Positions 10,701 to 22,552 of a stretch of DNA of 64,000 bases are shown here, in pieces (position 1 is the first letter of the stretch; the number at the start of each line of letters is the position of its first letter). Below the pieces are notes generated by a model, which was given only the letters and a program-made list of their open reading frames with translations, was not told where the DNA came from and did not search any database. A program made the translations under genes and the position numbers. Location: the NCBI GenBank assembly GCA_021613335.1, contig JAJTWR010000308.1:516501-580500 (forward strand), read 5' to 3'. Origin of the DNA: Whitmania pigra. Taxonomy: Eukaryota; Annelida; Clitellata; Hirudinida; Haemopidae.

Positions 10701-11141
10701 CCTCACTGAACACTTGATGCTCTGGTTCGGCTCCGGTGGTAGGATGCGGGACAAGGTTAGGTTTGTTAAAAGTTAAAAAGTTTAGGAAAAGTTAAAAGGT
10801 TTATTAAAACTCATAAGGTTTATTAATATTACAAGCCTAAATTAGGAAAAAAACCTGGAAATTAGGTTTATTGTATGTTATTATCCTGCAATGCCTTAAA
10901 ATTAAATTGCTCAAAAATTACTCTTTTAGTTGCATTGTATTCTTTGCAAGTTGTTATTGTTAATAATTTTTTATTAACTTTAAGTTGTAGTATACTATTA
11001 GTAATCATATCAAGACAAATAATAATTTGATTAACTTTTAAGTGCTCATGTCATGTGATGGCTTAATGAATTCATGAATTAACATATTTTTCTTACAAAG
11101 CATTCAATGTATGCTATGTAGTTATAATAATAATAATAATA

Positions 11142-11174
<33 letters not shown>

Positions 11175-14100
11175 TGATGACACGTTGAAGCTTTTAAAAT
11201 GACATTTGATAAGCATTTTACATTTGTAAGTCTGAAATCATTCTACACACTTTGATTGCCTAGATGTAGGAAGTTGTTTTCAGGCCTTAACTTGAGTTAC
11301 AACAATGAATGCTAGTTAATTCATGGCCTGTTGAATGTTATAAAAGTCTGTTGTAAAAGAGTACACACCTCTTTCAGTCAGTTAGAATTGTCCTTCTCTG
11401 GGTGAACAATCACTTTGAGGATTTTGAGGCGGACTTGAAACTGAGTCACTTCCTCATGGAGTTCATGCAGTCCATGCAGACCAGTGTTCGTAGCATTCTC
11501 GTTTTTCTCGTACGTTTTGTTCGTATCGCTTGTATCATTTGTATCGCTCGTATTGTCTGCATCATTTGCAGCTTGCCTTTACAAAGTGCTTCGAACAGGT
11601 TTGAATTAAATTTTAAGCGCTAACGTAATGTAACAGTACTAGCGTACTATTTATTGGAGCATTAGAATTAAAATTATTCGTTTCATAAAATGTTGCATTG
11701 CTGTGCTTGGTCAACATCCCGTTGAGTTGTTGCTTTGCTACTTCTGTCTAGTTAATTACAAACACAGCATTTCAATATTTATTTCTGGTCCTTCCTTAAT
11801 TAGTCGTCTGTTAATATCCGATAATAGCTTATATACAAATAACATTGCTTCACAATGACAGGATACTTTGAAGGCACTTGTGATGTCATAAATTTGAAGA
11901 TTATTGCATAATTTTAAACCACCAGAAATCCATTCATGTAATTATGTTACTTGAATTTTAAAAGTATTGTTAATATTATCAACACAGGTATTAATTGGTA
12001 CTATTAATAATAACTTCAAATAGCACTAACTTCTGTTGCCATGTGGATGTATAACTGCTTTGATAGAAACACAGTCCAGAATTTTTTGTTTACATAAGTA
12101 GTATGTTCTTAGTGATATTTCATATATAAGTTTAAATATATCAATTATAATAATAAGGCTTTGATTAAAAAGCTTTATAAATAATAGTTTACTTGTTAAT
12201 TTTGCAAATTATTATTTAACCATTTGCTTTGCTGCATTTATATATATTATTTATTTGTTGCAATCACAGGGCATGTCCGGTCAGTTGGAACTTCTGCACA
12301 GAGCTTGTTGTGCTCAGGCAAAGTCGAGACGCGTCGTGATGGACAGACCTTCCATGTCGCAGCCTTGGGGCTTCAATGTCGTGCTGGGGAAAGATCAGGG
12401 AAAAGTGTTCGTCAACAACAGCACCTTGGTGTACTCAAGCGAGGCGGATAATGACATGCCTCTTTTGCTCTGCAAGGGTGATCAGGTGGCGTAAAGATGT
12501 TTTATTGATTGAGTCTCACATTATTTTTATTTAATTGATTCGGACATCTGGATTGTGTCTGCATATTTTGATATTGGTTGTATACTTTTAGTTTTGTTAA
12601 ATTTGGGTCTTCAAATTTTCAATTTTAAAAGATTCTGGAAGTGAATGGCGAAACTGCAAGCTCGATGAGCAACAAGAATTTTGTGGAGTTGATCAACACA
12701 GCAACAAGACTTGAACTTCAAGTAAAAAGCAATTTTGTTGGTAAGTGGGGAGATCTTTGCAAAAGTTCCTAACAAATTACTGCTTATTACTTCATAATTA
12801 TACATGATGATCCATAAATTGCTTGCAATATTACTTTGATCTTCAGAACATTCAGAGGCTTTGGCAACCAATCAAAGATCGAGGACCATCTTCCCAAAGC
12901 AGAGTTGTTCTCAGGAAGAGTCGGAAAAATCGAAGAAGAAGAGCGAGTGGACAACGAGGAGGATATTCAGCAACGTCATAGAACCATTCTTCAGGAAGAT
13001 GACCATCTTTGGGTGAGTTGCTTCCTTTGATTGATCGGAGGATGATTCGCTGACGATTGTTGTACGTCCCTCAAAATGTTTTTCACGTTTAATTGAATGT
13101 GATTTTATTTTCATACTTAATAGGCAGAGTCCTTTGTCTCCTTCATCTGCTTCCTTGAATCCCGGTAATTCCAGACACCTAGTCACGGGCAGCAATCCCG
13201 ATCTCACCTCGATCCACTCGGCCAAGCATGGTTCCGGTATGCCGAACTTGCATCCGTCGAGCGACCCTCATTTGAGCCCTCAGGAGGTTCTCACAGTTTA
13301 CCTCCTCGACCAGTCCAAGCCCCTCACGTTTGCCGTCAGTAAGGTGGGTTGTTCTCGTGTTAACTCATGTGGATGTTGAGTTAAAAGAATACTTTGAGGG
13401 TTATAAATAAAGACTCATTATTATCATCATCATCATCATCATCATCATCATCTGTCGAGCTGAGATAATTGATGCAATCAATAGCAACCTTGAAGTGTAA
13501 TTGCAGTTGTTTTTATGCATTTTGGTGCATGTGAGCCAACTGGACAACATTAATTTGTTATTTGCAGAATCAAAATGTACGGCAAGTTGTGAAAATGACT
13601 TTGAAACTGTCAGGATTATGTGGAGATGGAAGGCAAGGCCAACATAATAAATTTATCCATCTCTAAATATTCCAAATAAGATGTACTGTGTATTTTCATT
13701 CAGCTTATATGGAATGTTAACCCTGCTAAATGTTCTCAATTACCAAGAATTAATTACTTGTTTTTAATTAATTTTTGATTTAATTCAGGATAATTGACTT
13801 TATGATTGTTGTGACTTTGCAGCAGTCATTCCCTTTTTGAGGTTGTCTTCAGGGACGATCGAGTCATGAGGTACTCACGACTCCCAGATTGCACGGCCGA
13901 TCTTCACTCCAAGATCAAAGACGACACTAGGTTTGAATTATTTGCTTGTAATTGGTTTAACAATATTTGTTAGTAATTCTTGTAACCTCATCAGACTGTT
14001 GTTCTAATCATTTACAGACTATATTTGGTCAGCAATAATTTGTTGGACACAAATTGGGTGAATGATTTGAACTTGAATGGGAGCCAGGATGGCGGGCATC

Positions 14101-16412
14101 AAGGCCATGTGTTGCTGTGGCACATGAAACCTCACGATGTTGCCACGGAGCTCTGCCTCAGAGACTTCCAACTTTTCCGAAACATCCAATCTTCAGAGTA
14201 CGTCGAGCGCATCTTCAACAAAGACGAAGGCCGCAAGACTTCGAACCTGGAAAAATTTTCTAAACTGGTGAATGAGGAGATGTTTTGGGTTGTGTCTGAA
14301 ATTTGTTCAGAGGCCAGCCTCGAAAACAGGGTGAAACTCATCGAGTTCTTCCTCAAGATTGCACAGCACTGCCTCGAGCAGAACAACTTCAATTCCACAT
14401 TTGCCATCCTCAGTGGCTTGAGACATAATTCCGTGTCCAAGTTGAAGCGCACCTGGAAAAGGGTTCCTACGAAGTATGCGAAGCTCTTCGAGAATCTGCA
14501 GGATCTTCTGGACCCCTCCAACAACATGTCAAAGTACAGAAGCCTCCTCAACGTCAAACTGGTCCAAAACCCCGCCATCCCCTTTTTTCCGATCGTGATG
14601 AAGGACTTGACATTCATAGACCTCGGCAACAAGACTTTCATCGACGGAATGATCAACTACGAAAAGATGAGGATGATTGCTAAACAGATCAGAAGCGTCA
14701 CCAACATGGCTTCTCCATTTTACCACAACAAGAGCCTGGAATTGCCCGCCTCCCTGAACTCAGAAGCGACCTCTCCGCCCAGCATGAACGTCACAGCATT
14801 CGCAACCATCAGGAAGAAGAAAACGCCTCACATCGCCTCCGCTCCTCTGAAGCTGGAGGAGAACTCCAGTCTGGCGAAGAGATACTTTGAGAATTTAAGA
14901 ATCATTCAAAATGAGGAGGAATTGGCAAAGATGTCTCTTGCTCTGGAGTCTCAAAGTAAGACTAGAAAAATTATCATCGAAGATTCCCATGCTTTCAGTT
15001 TTACATCGACTTTGTTCAATTTTATGACCATTTTCATCGAATGCACGAGCATTGTGTGGACCTCTTCCTTCCATCCTAGAGCATTGAATTTCCCATGTTT
15101 AATTTCCACAATTGTTCATCAGATATAATCCAACATAATGATACTTAAAGCCAGCGTAGCTTTAACTTTAAATAACTTTGATTAGTTTTGCATAAAATAT
15201 TGATTTTTTGGTTTAAAACGTGCTTTAAAGAAGCAGGAAAGTGCAAAGAATATTTTCTATTTCAATTGCAGGGCACAATTCTTCAAGATCAAAAAGTGAA
15301 ATTTCTCCTCAAAACCTGACTAAGACAAACCACGATTGCAAATTGTTGACTCCATTCAAATTTGGTATTATTCCATCTCAGTGAACTGTTTCGAATAAAT
15401 ATTTACAAATATGTCTGTTTATTTTTTCACAACAACTAACCACATCCTTCACAATTTCAGGCACAGATTCCCAGCAATCCATACAGAAGTTGATAGGCCT
15501 AACAGACAAAATAGCCCCTTATTCGCAACTGGGGAACAAGAGGCGGCCCACTGCCCTCTCTCTGAGTAGCTACGACACTCTCGTGCTGCCCCTAAGGAAG
15601 GGTTCCGAGAGTTCGGGCAAAAGAAGAGATGCCATCATTTTATCTCCGACGTGCAGTGCAAAGATCAAACACTTGCCGGCCGTAAAACTTACTTCTGAAA
15701 GTTCGTCCGTGTCTGCACCACTGAGATACAACCCTACGATGAGTATTGGCAAGGCTTTATTTGCTATCAGTGAGTAATAATTACATTTTATTAAGATTAC
15801 ATAGTCCTGTTATGGGCACAGTTTGAGAAGAAATAAGTCTTAAGCCTTGCAATTTTTTTTCAGCCAATCAAAAGCCTTTCAACATGGCAATCAAGCCACA
15901 GGATGAAAAGTCTTCAGTGTCTTCAAGTGCAGAGGAACTTGAAGGTGAAGTTTTTAGATTTTCATCCGAATAATTTCAATTTTTCAACTGAAAAGCTGAA
16001 TGAAATCAATTGTAAATTCTGTCCTTCAGAGTTGTTCTCTCAGACTTGCATGACATCTCAGAGCACTCCGGTCTCCCCGTTCAGGTCCATTCCAATCTCC
16101 AATTTGTCTCTTAACAGCTCCACTCCAAAAAATCCCTCTCAAACTTCGTTCGGCAACGGTTCCACGAAACCCGACAATTCCGTCGACTCGACTTCTCTTT
16201 GCGACAGCGCATCCACCGAAACCAGCAGAAGTCGAGGCAACGATTCAGGAAGAGGAGTATCTTTAGAAAGAGTGGACTCGGCAGGCGAGGGCAAAGGGGC
16301 AAGCCCCCGACAGGGTAATGAAATGTCAGCAAGAGACAAAAGGAAGTCTCTGACAAGGCAGAGGAAGGAGACATCGCTCGACAGTCACCAGATTCTGCAG
16401 GAATTTCTTTGA
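7772..16412 (+). CDS. RAPGEF2: PDZ-domain Rap guanine nucleotide exchange factor (RAPGEF2/6 type)
   Basis: It activates Rap1/Rap2 at membranes and junctions by GDP/GTP exchange. The 23 exons keep phase throughout (1351 aa): 7772-7843, 8063-8184, 8251-8334, 8581-8656, 8735-8773, 8885-9049, 9210-9314, 9548-9744, 9977-10097, 10217-10324, 10585-10755, 11378-11485, 12270-12485, 12632-12740, 12847-13012, 13124-13343, 13568-13632, 13823-13930, 14018-14955, 15272-15364, 15461-15769, 15864-15944, 16030-16412. Domain order is that of the family: cNMP-like domain (~25-130), acidic linker, second cNMP-like domain (~190-325), RasGEF_N (~360-450, EDFLLTSRIFLQ), PDZ (~480-565, WGFN...GDQILEVNG), RA (~650-780), RasGEF (~790-1030, NFNSTFAILSGL), Ser-rich tail with NDSGRG. 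Exon 17 uses a GC donor. Assignment to the RAPGEF2/6 group (fly PDZ-GEF) is firm; the start exon and the 39-nt exon 5 are least certain. The tail is shorter than in vertebrates. Confidence 0.93.
11127..11173 (+). repeat. (AAT)n microsatellite in Rap GEF intron
   Basis: About 15 AAT triplets with one slip, followed by GATGATGA. Confidence 0.85.
13421..13452 (+). repeat. (ATC)n microsatellite in Rap GEF intron
   Basis: Perfect ATC triplets, about ten units, preceded by GGTTATAAATAAAGACTCATT. Confidence 0.85.
13633..13822 (+). other. GC-AG intron of the Rap GEF gene
   Basis: Exon 17 ends ...GAT GGA AG at 13632 and is followed by GCAAGG; no GT donor fits the phase. The acceptor TTTGCAG ends at 13822 and the next exon (C AGT CAT TCC) restores the RA-domain frame. 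GC donors with a strong AG|GCAAG context are a known minor class of U2 introns. Confidence 0.7.
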
Positions 16413-18315
16413 TGATGCTTCAGAGATGCATTTAGGGGCAATAAGTTTATTTACTTTATTTAATCAAATTCGAGAACTGCAGACTTTATTTTTTAGCAGC
16501 TTTTAACCAATCTTGAAAGGATCACTGTATTTAAATGACGTATTTCCGCTTGCGTGCTTGTTTCACTTCCTACGATGTCGTCGGTTATTGTGGCTTAGCA
16601 TGAAAAAGCAATAGATTAATTTTATTAGTTTCACCAATTAGTTGTGAGTTTCTTTCCTTCTGTTTTTAAATATTGGCTCGTTGTGATAGTGTGAGTCTAC
16701 TCACACTTCATGACCTGGCCCTGAATTGTTGTGTTCCCAACTTAGCATTGTTGTTCACTGCATTCAATCACTCTTGGAAAATTCCATGATGTAAGTAATT
16801 CCTTTTGGTAGGATCTTCGCCTCTCGGTCTCGAGATGTAAAGATTTATTTAAAGATATGTTCTTGGTTCGACGGATTGTTATTTAATCGACTACCTCAGT
16901 ATTATCAGTGTTTCTATGACTTTCATTCACTAAGGCAGACTTACTGTGTTCTTTTACTTCTATTTATTCCCATCGACCACCTGTTTCCAATTTCCACGAG
17001 TCGTGCGCTCGGTTTCTGGGTGTGGTGTTGCATCGCTGCTTAGGAAACCATTCTCGACTCTTGACTGCAATAATTGTTATTCCATCGATGCCATTTAAAA
17101 ATTTACCTATTGTTTTATTACTATTATTATTATCATTACTATTTTTATTTGTATCATTATTATTGATATTGTTATTATTATCATTATTGATATTATTATC
17201 TTTTTCTTGTTATAGTCGTTCGATGTTCATTCCAGAACTGATTTCTTGTGTTGAAAATGCTCTTTTGAGGAGCTTAATGACCATGTTTAGAAACAGGTTT
17301 TGCAAGTATTTTAAGCATAAGCTGTGTGATTATGAATTATATATTGTGAAGCTTATTAAGAGCACTTTGAAGGCACAAGTTTCATTGTTTGCACAAGGAT
17401 TGTGAGAATTATTTTTTTAGACTTTTTTTGGATATTGGGAATCTGTTTGTATTGCATATCAGCTGTGGTGGTTAATCCAGTATCACATACCTCTGCTCAA
17501 CATGTGACGTTCTACTTTTTTAAAATAAAATTTGGTCTGAAGTATCATTAATATTACAAACATCATCATCATCTGTTACTATTTCCAAATTAGAGTAATT
17601 TTGTGTGGTTATTAAAACTTCGTCCGAAGTATCATTGTTACAACCATCATCATCATCTGTCATTATTTTCAAATTAAGGTAATTTTTTTATGGTTATAAG
17701 TCGCTTCAAAACATATTTTGCTTCCGAAGCGGTTGACTTACCACGTACCACTTGGCTCCAGAAAGGTGAGGCTTGTTCACTTGCAGATGGTTTTAAGTTG
17801 GAACTCATTTTATTTGATTTTTTTTTAAATTATCGCATCCGTGTGTCTTTACAGTATTAAAATGCAGAATGTGTGGTGTGATTAGTCATGTCCCTTTGTT
17901 TTAAAACTGCGTTGCCATGTTTTGAAGTTATTTTTATACTTAATCCATGCATAGTAAGATATTGGTTATGATACAATTGATACCTTTGGTAGATGTATCT
18001 CGATAGATAGGTTCTTGTGTGAAGGCTGATAACCGTTGGTGTTGGTGTCTTAGACTCTTAGATGCATGTTGTATCATATTAGCAGAGTTACTTGATTGAG
18101 ATTATTTTTATGGAAATCTTTTTTTTCTTCATTGACGATCAAATGTGAACGAATGAATTTTTGACAAATTCCTTCTCAGAACGTTCAAATACGACGGTTT
18201 CTCGTTCACGAATAAATGAATAAAAAGCTCTCTTTGTTAGTGCTTCTCATGTAATTTGAATTGAAAATTATCTGAAGAAGCTTCTGTTCTGGTTTTTGTA
18301 AATTCTCAAATTGTA
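16413..18315. other. Convergent intergenic region
   Basis: Lies between the Rap GEF stop and the homeobox gene stop, so it holds both 3' UTRs. A leucine-rich frame at 17022-17405 comes from ATT/TTA simple sequence and is not supported as a gene. Confidence 0.4.
17533..17700 (+). repeat. Diverged tandem duplication, ~85-bp unit x2
   Basis: 17533-17612 and 17621-17697 share the order GAAGTATCATT, a CATCATCATCATCTGT block, TTTCAAATTA..GTAATTTT and TGGTTAT, with small indels. Non-coding, in the interval between the converging Rap GEF and homeobox genes. Confidence 0.65.
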
Positions 18316-18647
18316 TCAGAAGCTCATTCCTGGTTTCATTGGACCTCCTGAAGAGATGGAATTGGTGGTAGGAGTGCCTCCAGCCGAAGCTGAACAATTC
18401 ATCTCCAGCTTCTGGCGCTTGACTTTGGCTCGGTGGTTTTTGAACCATAGTTGCACGTTCTTTGGCTCCAGGGAAGGGAAGCGTTGTCTGTATGGAGATC
18501 TGTTGAGCTCCTCGGTAAACTGTTCGATCATGAAGGCTGACGGATGGGTGTCATCGTTGAACCATCTCTCCAAACGGGGTATCTCGGTCAGAGGGTCGAT
18601 GAAGACGCGACTTCTTTTCCTCCTGTCGCCGTCACTGCTTCCGGTAC
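18316..18647 (-). CDS. dve: Homeodomain terminal exon of the Dve-like gene
   Basis: After the acceptor (18649-18648) the exon encodes GTGSSDGDRRKRSRVFIDPL and then an atypical homeodomain with helix 1 around PRLERWF, a long loop before helix 3 (RSPYRQRFPSLEP) and a recognition helix NVQLWFKNHRAKVKRQ. The WFKN.RA core and the P.L..WF..N/D.HPS arrangement are those of the compass-type (Dve) homeodomains, not of ANTP, PRD or POU classes. It ends GMSF and TGA at 18318-18316. Confidence 0.8.
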
Positions 18648-21600
18648 CTTGATTTGGGTTTTAACTTGTAATTTGTAAGGTGTAAAATATAATTTATAAG
18701 ATTTAAATTGTAAGATGTAGCTTTTAAGTATTTCACAGCTTGGCTTGCTAATATCAAATTCATACCCCGATGATGAGATGTTCAAAAAACGGTAGTTGAT
18801 AGAAATTGCTTAAATTCTGATCAGATATGATGAACATGCAAAAATGTTGACTACTTTTCCATTTTTTAGTTAATTGATTAAAGTTTTTTGGTGGTTTGTA
18901 TATTTTAAAAATGATTTAAATTATACTACATTATAAAAATAAAAGTTATAAATTATGAAAAGTTAGTTTACCATCTTGACTCCCGCTGGGACTTATGGCT
19001 GGAGCTGTCCCACTTCTGCTTCCACCACCAACCACAGCGGCTGCCACTGCCAGCATTTTAGCGGGATCAAACGCAGAAGAAGATGAGTGAGCTGTGTTTG
19101 GCTGGTGCGGATAAAAGAGAGCTGGATGTCTGAGGCAATGAAAGTTGAAGGCCTGAGACATAGCGGCCTGGAATGAGTGCATGGCATGTTGACGCCTTTG
19201 ATCCACAAACTGGAGCTGATCATAGCCTGAGCTCTTGGAGTATCTCCGCTGTAAGGAGCGCACGGAGGGGCCGGAATCGTCTCTGGAATAACCGCCTGGA
19301 GAAGCTTCGAAATCCGGACTTCCGGAGTTGCGAAATGATTTTCCGCTTCCAGTTTTCTTCTCGGCGTCTGAACTTTGCTTGCGATTCTGCCATTTCGAAA
19401 TGTAATTCACTGAGAAATGAGTTTCCGTGTGCGAAGTCTGGTAGGTTTTCGAGTGTTTTTTCGTCATTTTTGATTCTTCTTCGTCCGGAAAACGAATGCC
19501 AGCATCATTAGAGGGGTAGGGTGACTGACCGTGAAATTCCTTCAGAAAAAGAGGTGGGGTGAAGAACGCCGGCGGAGTTTCCCTGAAGCTGCCTCTGTTG
19601 TAGATGGAATGTTCTTTGGAGGCTTCGACAGAGTCTTGAAGGAAGTTCTGGTTGCCGAACGAATCTGTATATTTGTCCAGAAAGTTGGCGTATTGCAGAG
19701 GAAGGCGTTTGGGGGAAGCAACGTTTTCTTGAGAAGGGTTGTCGTTCCAGCCCTCGTTCTTGATGGTCACAAGACCCTGATCGTCTTTAGAACATTCCTG
19801 TTCTTTGGAAAACTTAATTTTAGACTTTAAACTGTCTTCTCCATCGCTGAGGTCATCAACTTCGACCATTTCAGAATCAGAAGACCTCCTGAGGCCTCTC
19901 TCGACAATGAAGTAATCGTGACTGTTTTGGAAGGAGTTGTTCTGGGCTTCTTCCATTTTCATTTGGTCAAAAACCCTGCTGCCACCGTCTCTAGTCTCCT
20001 TGCAACATTTTCCCGGATTTTCTTTTTGCTTGTTTTCGAAAGCAGGTCTCCATGTGATTTTTGAAGAATGTACGTTAAGATCTTGGACATGAGACATCAT
20101 TTCATTTTCCTGTTTCTCCTCCAACGTTGGAACGTTCGAATGCGAGACTTTCAGTCTTTTCTCGGGATGGATCCTGCCCTCAGACGTGTCCTTGTGGAGA
20201 CTTGACATTTTTTTATTCCTTTCATACGGGCCTAGCAGACTCCTTTCATGTCTAATAGTCAAATATTCGTTGTTTGGGAACCTTGATTCGTTGCTAAGCG
20301 ATGTAGTTTCTTGTGGGTCATCTTTGTTCGTGAATAAGACATCGAGTTTGTTGTTGTTGTTATTGTCACTTCCATATCTGTTGCAAGTCATCGAGTTGGC
20401 TCTGTTAGAGCACCAAATGTCGAAACTTTCCGCCACTTCCTTAAGATCTGACGTGGCCAGTGGAACTTCTTTTTCCAACAAGTGATGCTTTATTGACGAT
20501 AGAGCGTTTTATTTCTAATATTTATTAATTAACGGTAATAATTGATTTATTAATAAATTCGAGTCGCTGAAGTTATTATCTTCTTGACAAAAATGCAACA
20601 AAAAATACAGTAAATTTAGAATTTAGTAATCTGAAGCGTTATTTAATCATATATTAAAGCAGGGGTTTCCAAACTACGGCCTGCGGGATAATAATCCGAT
20701 AATAATCTCAGGTCAATGTCGATATTAGGGACATCAGATCTAAAGCTAGAAATGTCTGCTATTTGGGCATCCAGGAAACCATTTCACCATTCCCACTAAT
20801 GCAGGTGTTCATGTGTGGTGTATCAATGTGTTATTAAATAATAACTGAACAAAATAATATTAAATAAATAATTAAAACAACATCTATGTTTTGATTCTTT
20901 TTATTTGGATTTCGAGTGTATAGTCGGCCCCCAAACTGCTGTTTGGTAGTTAATGCGGCCTTCGGGCTGAAAAGTTTGGAGACCCCAGTATTAAAGCATC
21001 AATAATGAGTAATTATTTAGACATGAATATTAGCATAAGTACTTAGCTATTTACTTGCTTGTGTAATTTACTATATTAACCAACATCAGTTTCTTCAAAT
21101 CAGAGCAACAAAAAACACCAGCATCGTTCTACAAAACTAAGCATTAATTTCAAATACTTAACTGAAAAAAAATTAATTTAAAAAATAAATAAATCAAAGT
21201 CGATCCAATGAGATCGTTTTCTGGAAGTAAAAACAAAAACGAAAGACATTACAAAGGACCGACCATGCCAACGGGGCAGTGAAGCTCAGTGAGAAGATCA
21301 GACTTCAGAATGAATGCCAACAGTTTGTCCTTCATGTTCCTCCTCAGCAACATGTTTTGATGCCTTCAAGAGGGATATAGTTAAGTAATTAATTGTTGTT
21401 AATTAACATTTTTAGTAATAATTACGATGAATACTATTAAGTAATTCTTAAAACGTTTTTTTAAAAATGATTTTATAATAATTCTGGCTGATCAGATGAT
21501 TTTCATCGCATAACCAAGAGATGGAGGATTTAAATATTCTTAATTAGAAAATATTAAATCAGAAAATCATGTGTAATTTTTTGTTAAATCGTGTAATTTC

Positions 21601-22511
21601 AAACAATTATTTAATTTCACAACATCATAATTATTCGAAGTAATTAAAAGAAGGCGCACGAAAATGTCTCAATAAACTCAACTAGATCTTAGAGTCACGT
21701 TTAATTTGGCATGGAGCATCCCTAGGTGACAAGCAGACGACATTAGCGAACAGGTTGGATATTAGAGTTAATTAAACTCTTGATTCCTACCTAATTCAAT
21801 TTATTTGGCCCTCTACATTCGTCTTTATTAAGACATCATTGATGTAAGCGCCAAATGTCCTTACGGCTGTCCAACTCTGCTTAACTCTGTTTGGTCTGCT
21901 TACTCGTCTGCTCTTTTTACTATCTCTTGAACGCCGTTAGGTTGATGTCTTTTGTTTGGAATAAATTTCAATTAACTGAAGAATTTAATTTATTTGCCAA
22001 ATAAATGATTTTGTTTGGTTTTTATTAGCTGATGGAAAATTAACCTGAAAAAGGTTAATGGTTTTTATTCAAATTTAATTATAGTGCTATAACAATTGTG
22101 ATGTTATAATAATGCATTACTTAAGGAGTAAAATAATCAATCTGGTTAATAAAACGTAATTATTCAATTATGCGAGGTGCTTGTTTCATTTTTTGTGCTC
22201 GCGTCATCACCTTAATGCCTCTAATGCTGAGCCAGAATCTGTCGAATGCTCACTCTTGATCGTCATCATAACTCTCGGAAATCAATTAATTATTATTATT
22301 ATTGTTATTATTATTATTATTAAAATTAATATTATTATTATTATTACTACTATTTAAATTGTAATTATTGTTAACTTTAATTGTTAATGCAAGCCCTAAA
22401 TATTTCTTATTGTAATGTTCTGCTTATTGTGATTGCAATTATAAGCTTCACACATGGTAATCATATAAATGCTTATTAATACAAAACGACGTTAACAACA
22501 GCAGCAGCAAC

Positions 22512-22552
<41 letters not shown>

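Noticed and set aside
14132..14656. 174-aa minus-strand frame
   Set aside because: Antisense shadow of the RasGEF-domain exon of the Rap GEF gene.
17022..17405. 127-aa Leu/Ile-rich frame
   Set aside because: Hydrophobicity arises from TTA/ATT simple sequence; no conserved feature and lies in the convergent 3' region.
18588..18785. Alternative frame over the homeodomain exon
   Set aside because: It reads the homeodomain DNA out of frame; the in-phase junction G|GT gives RRKRSRVF instead.
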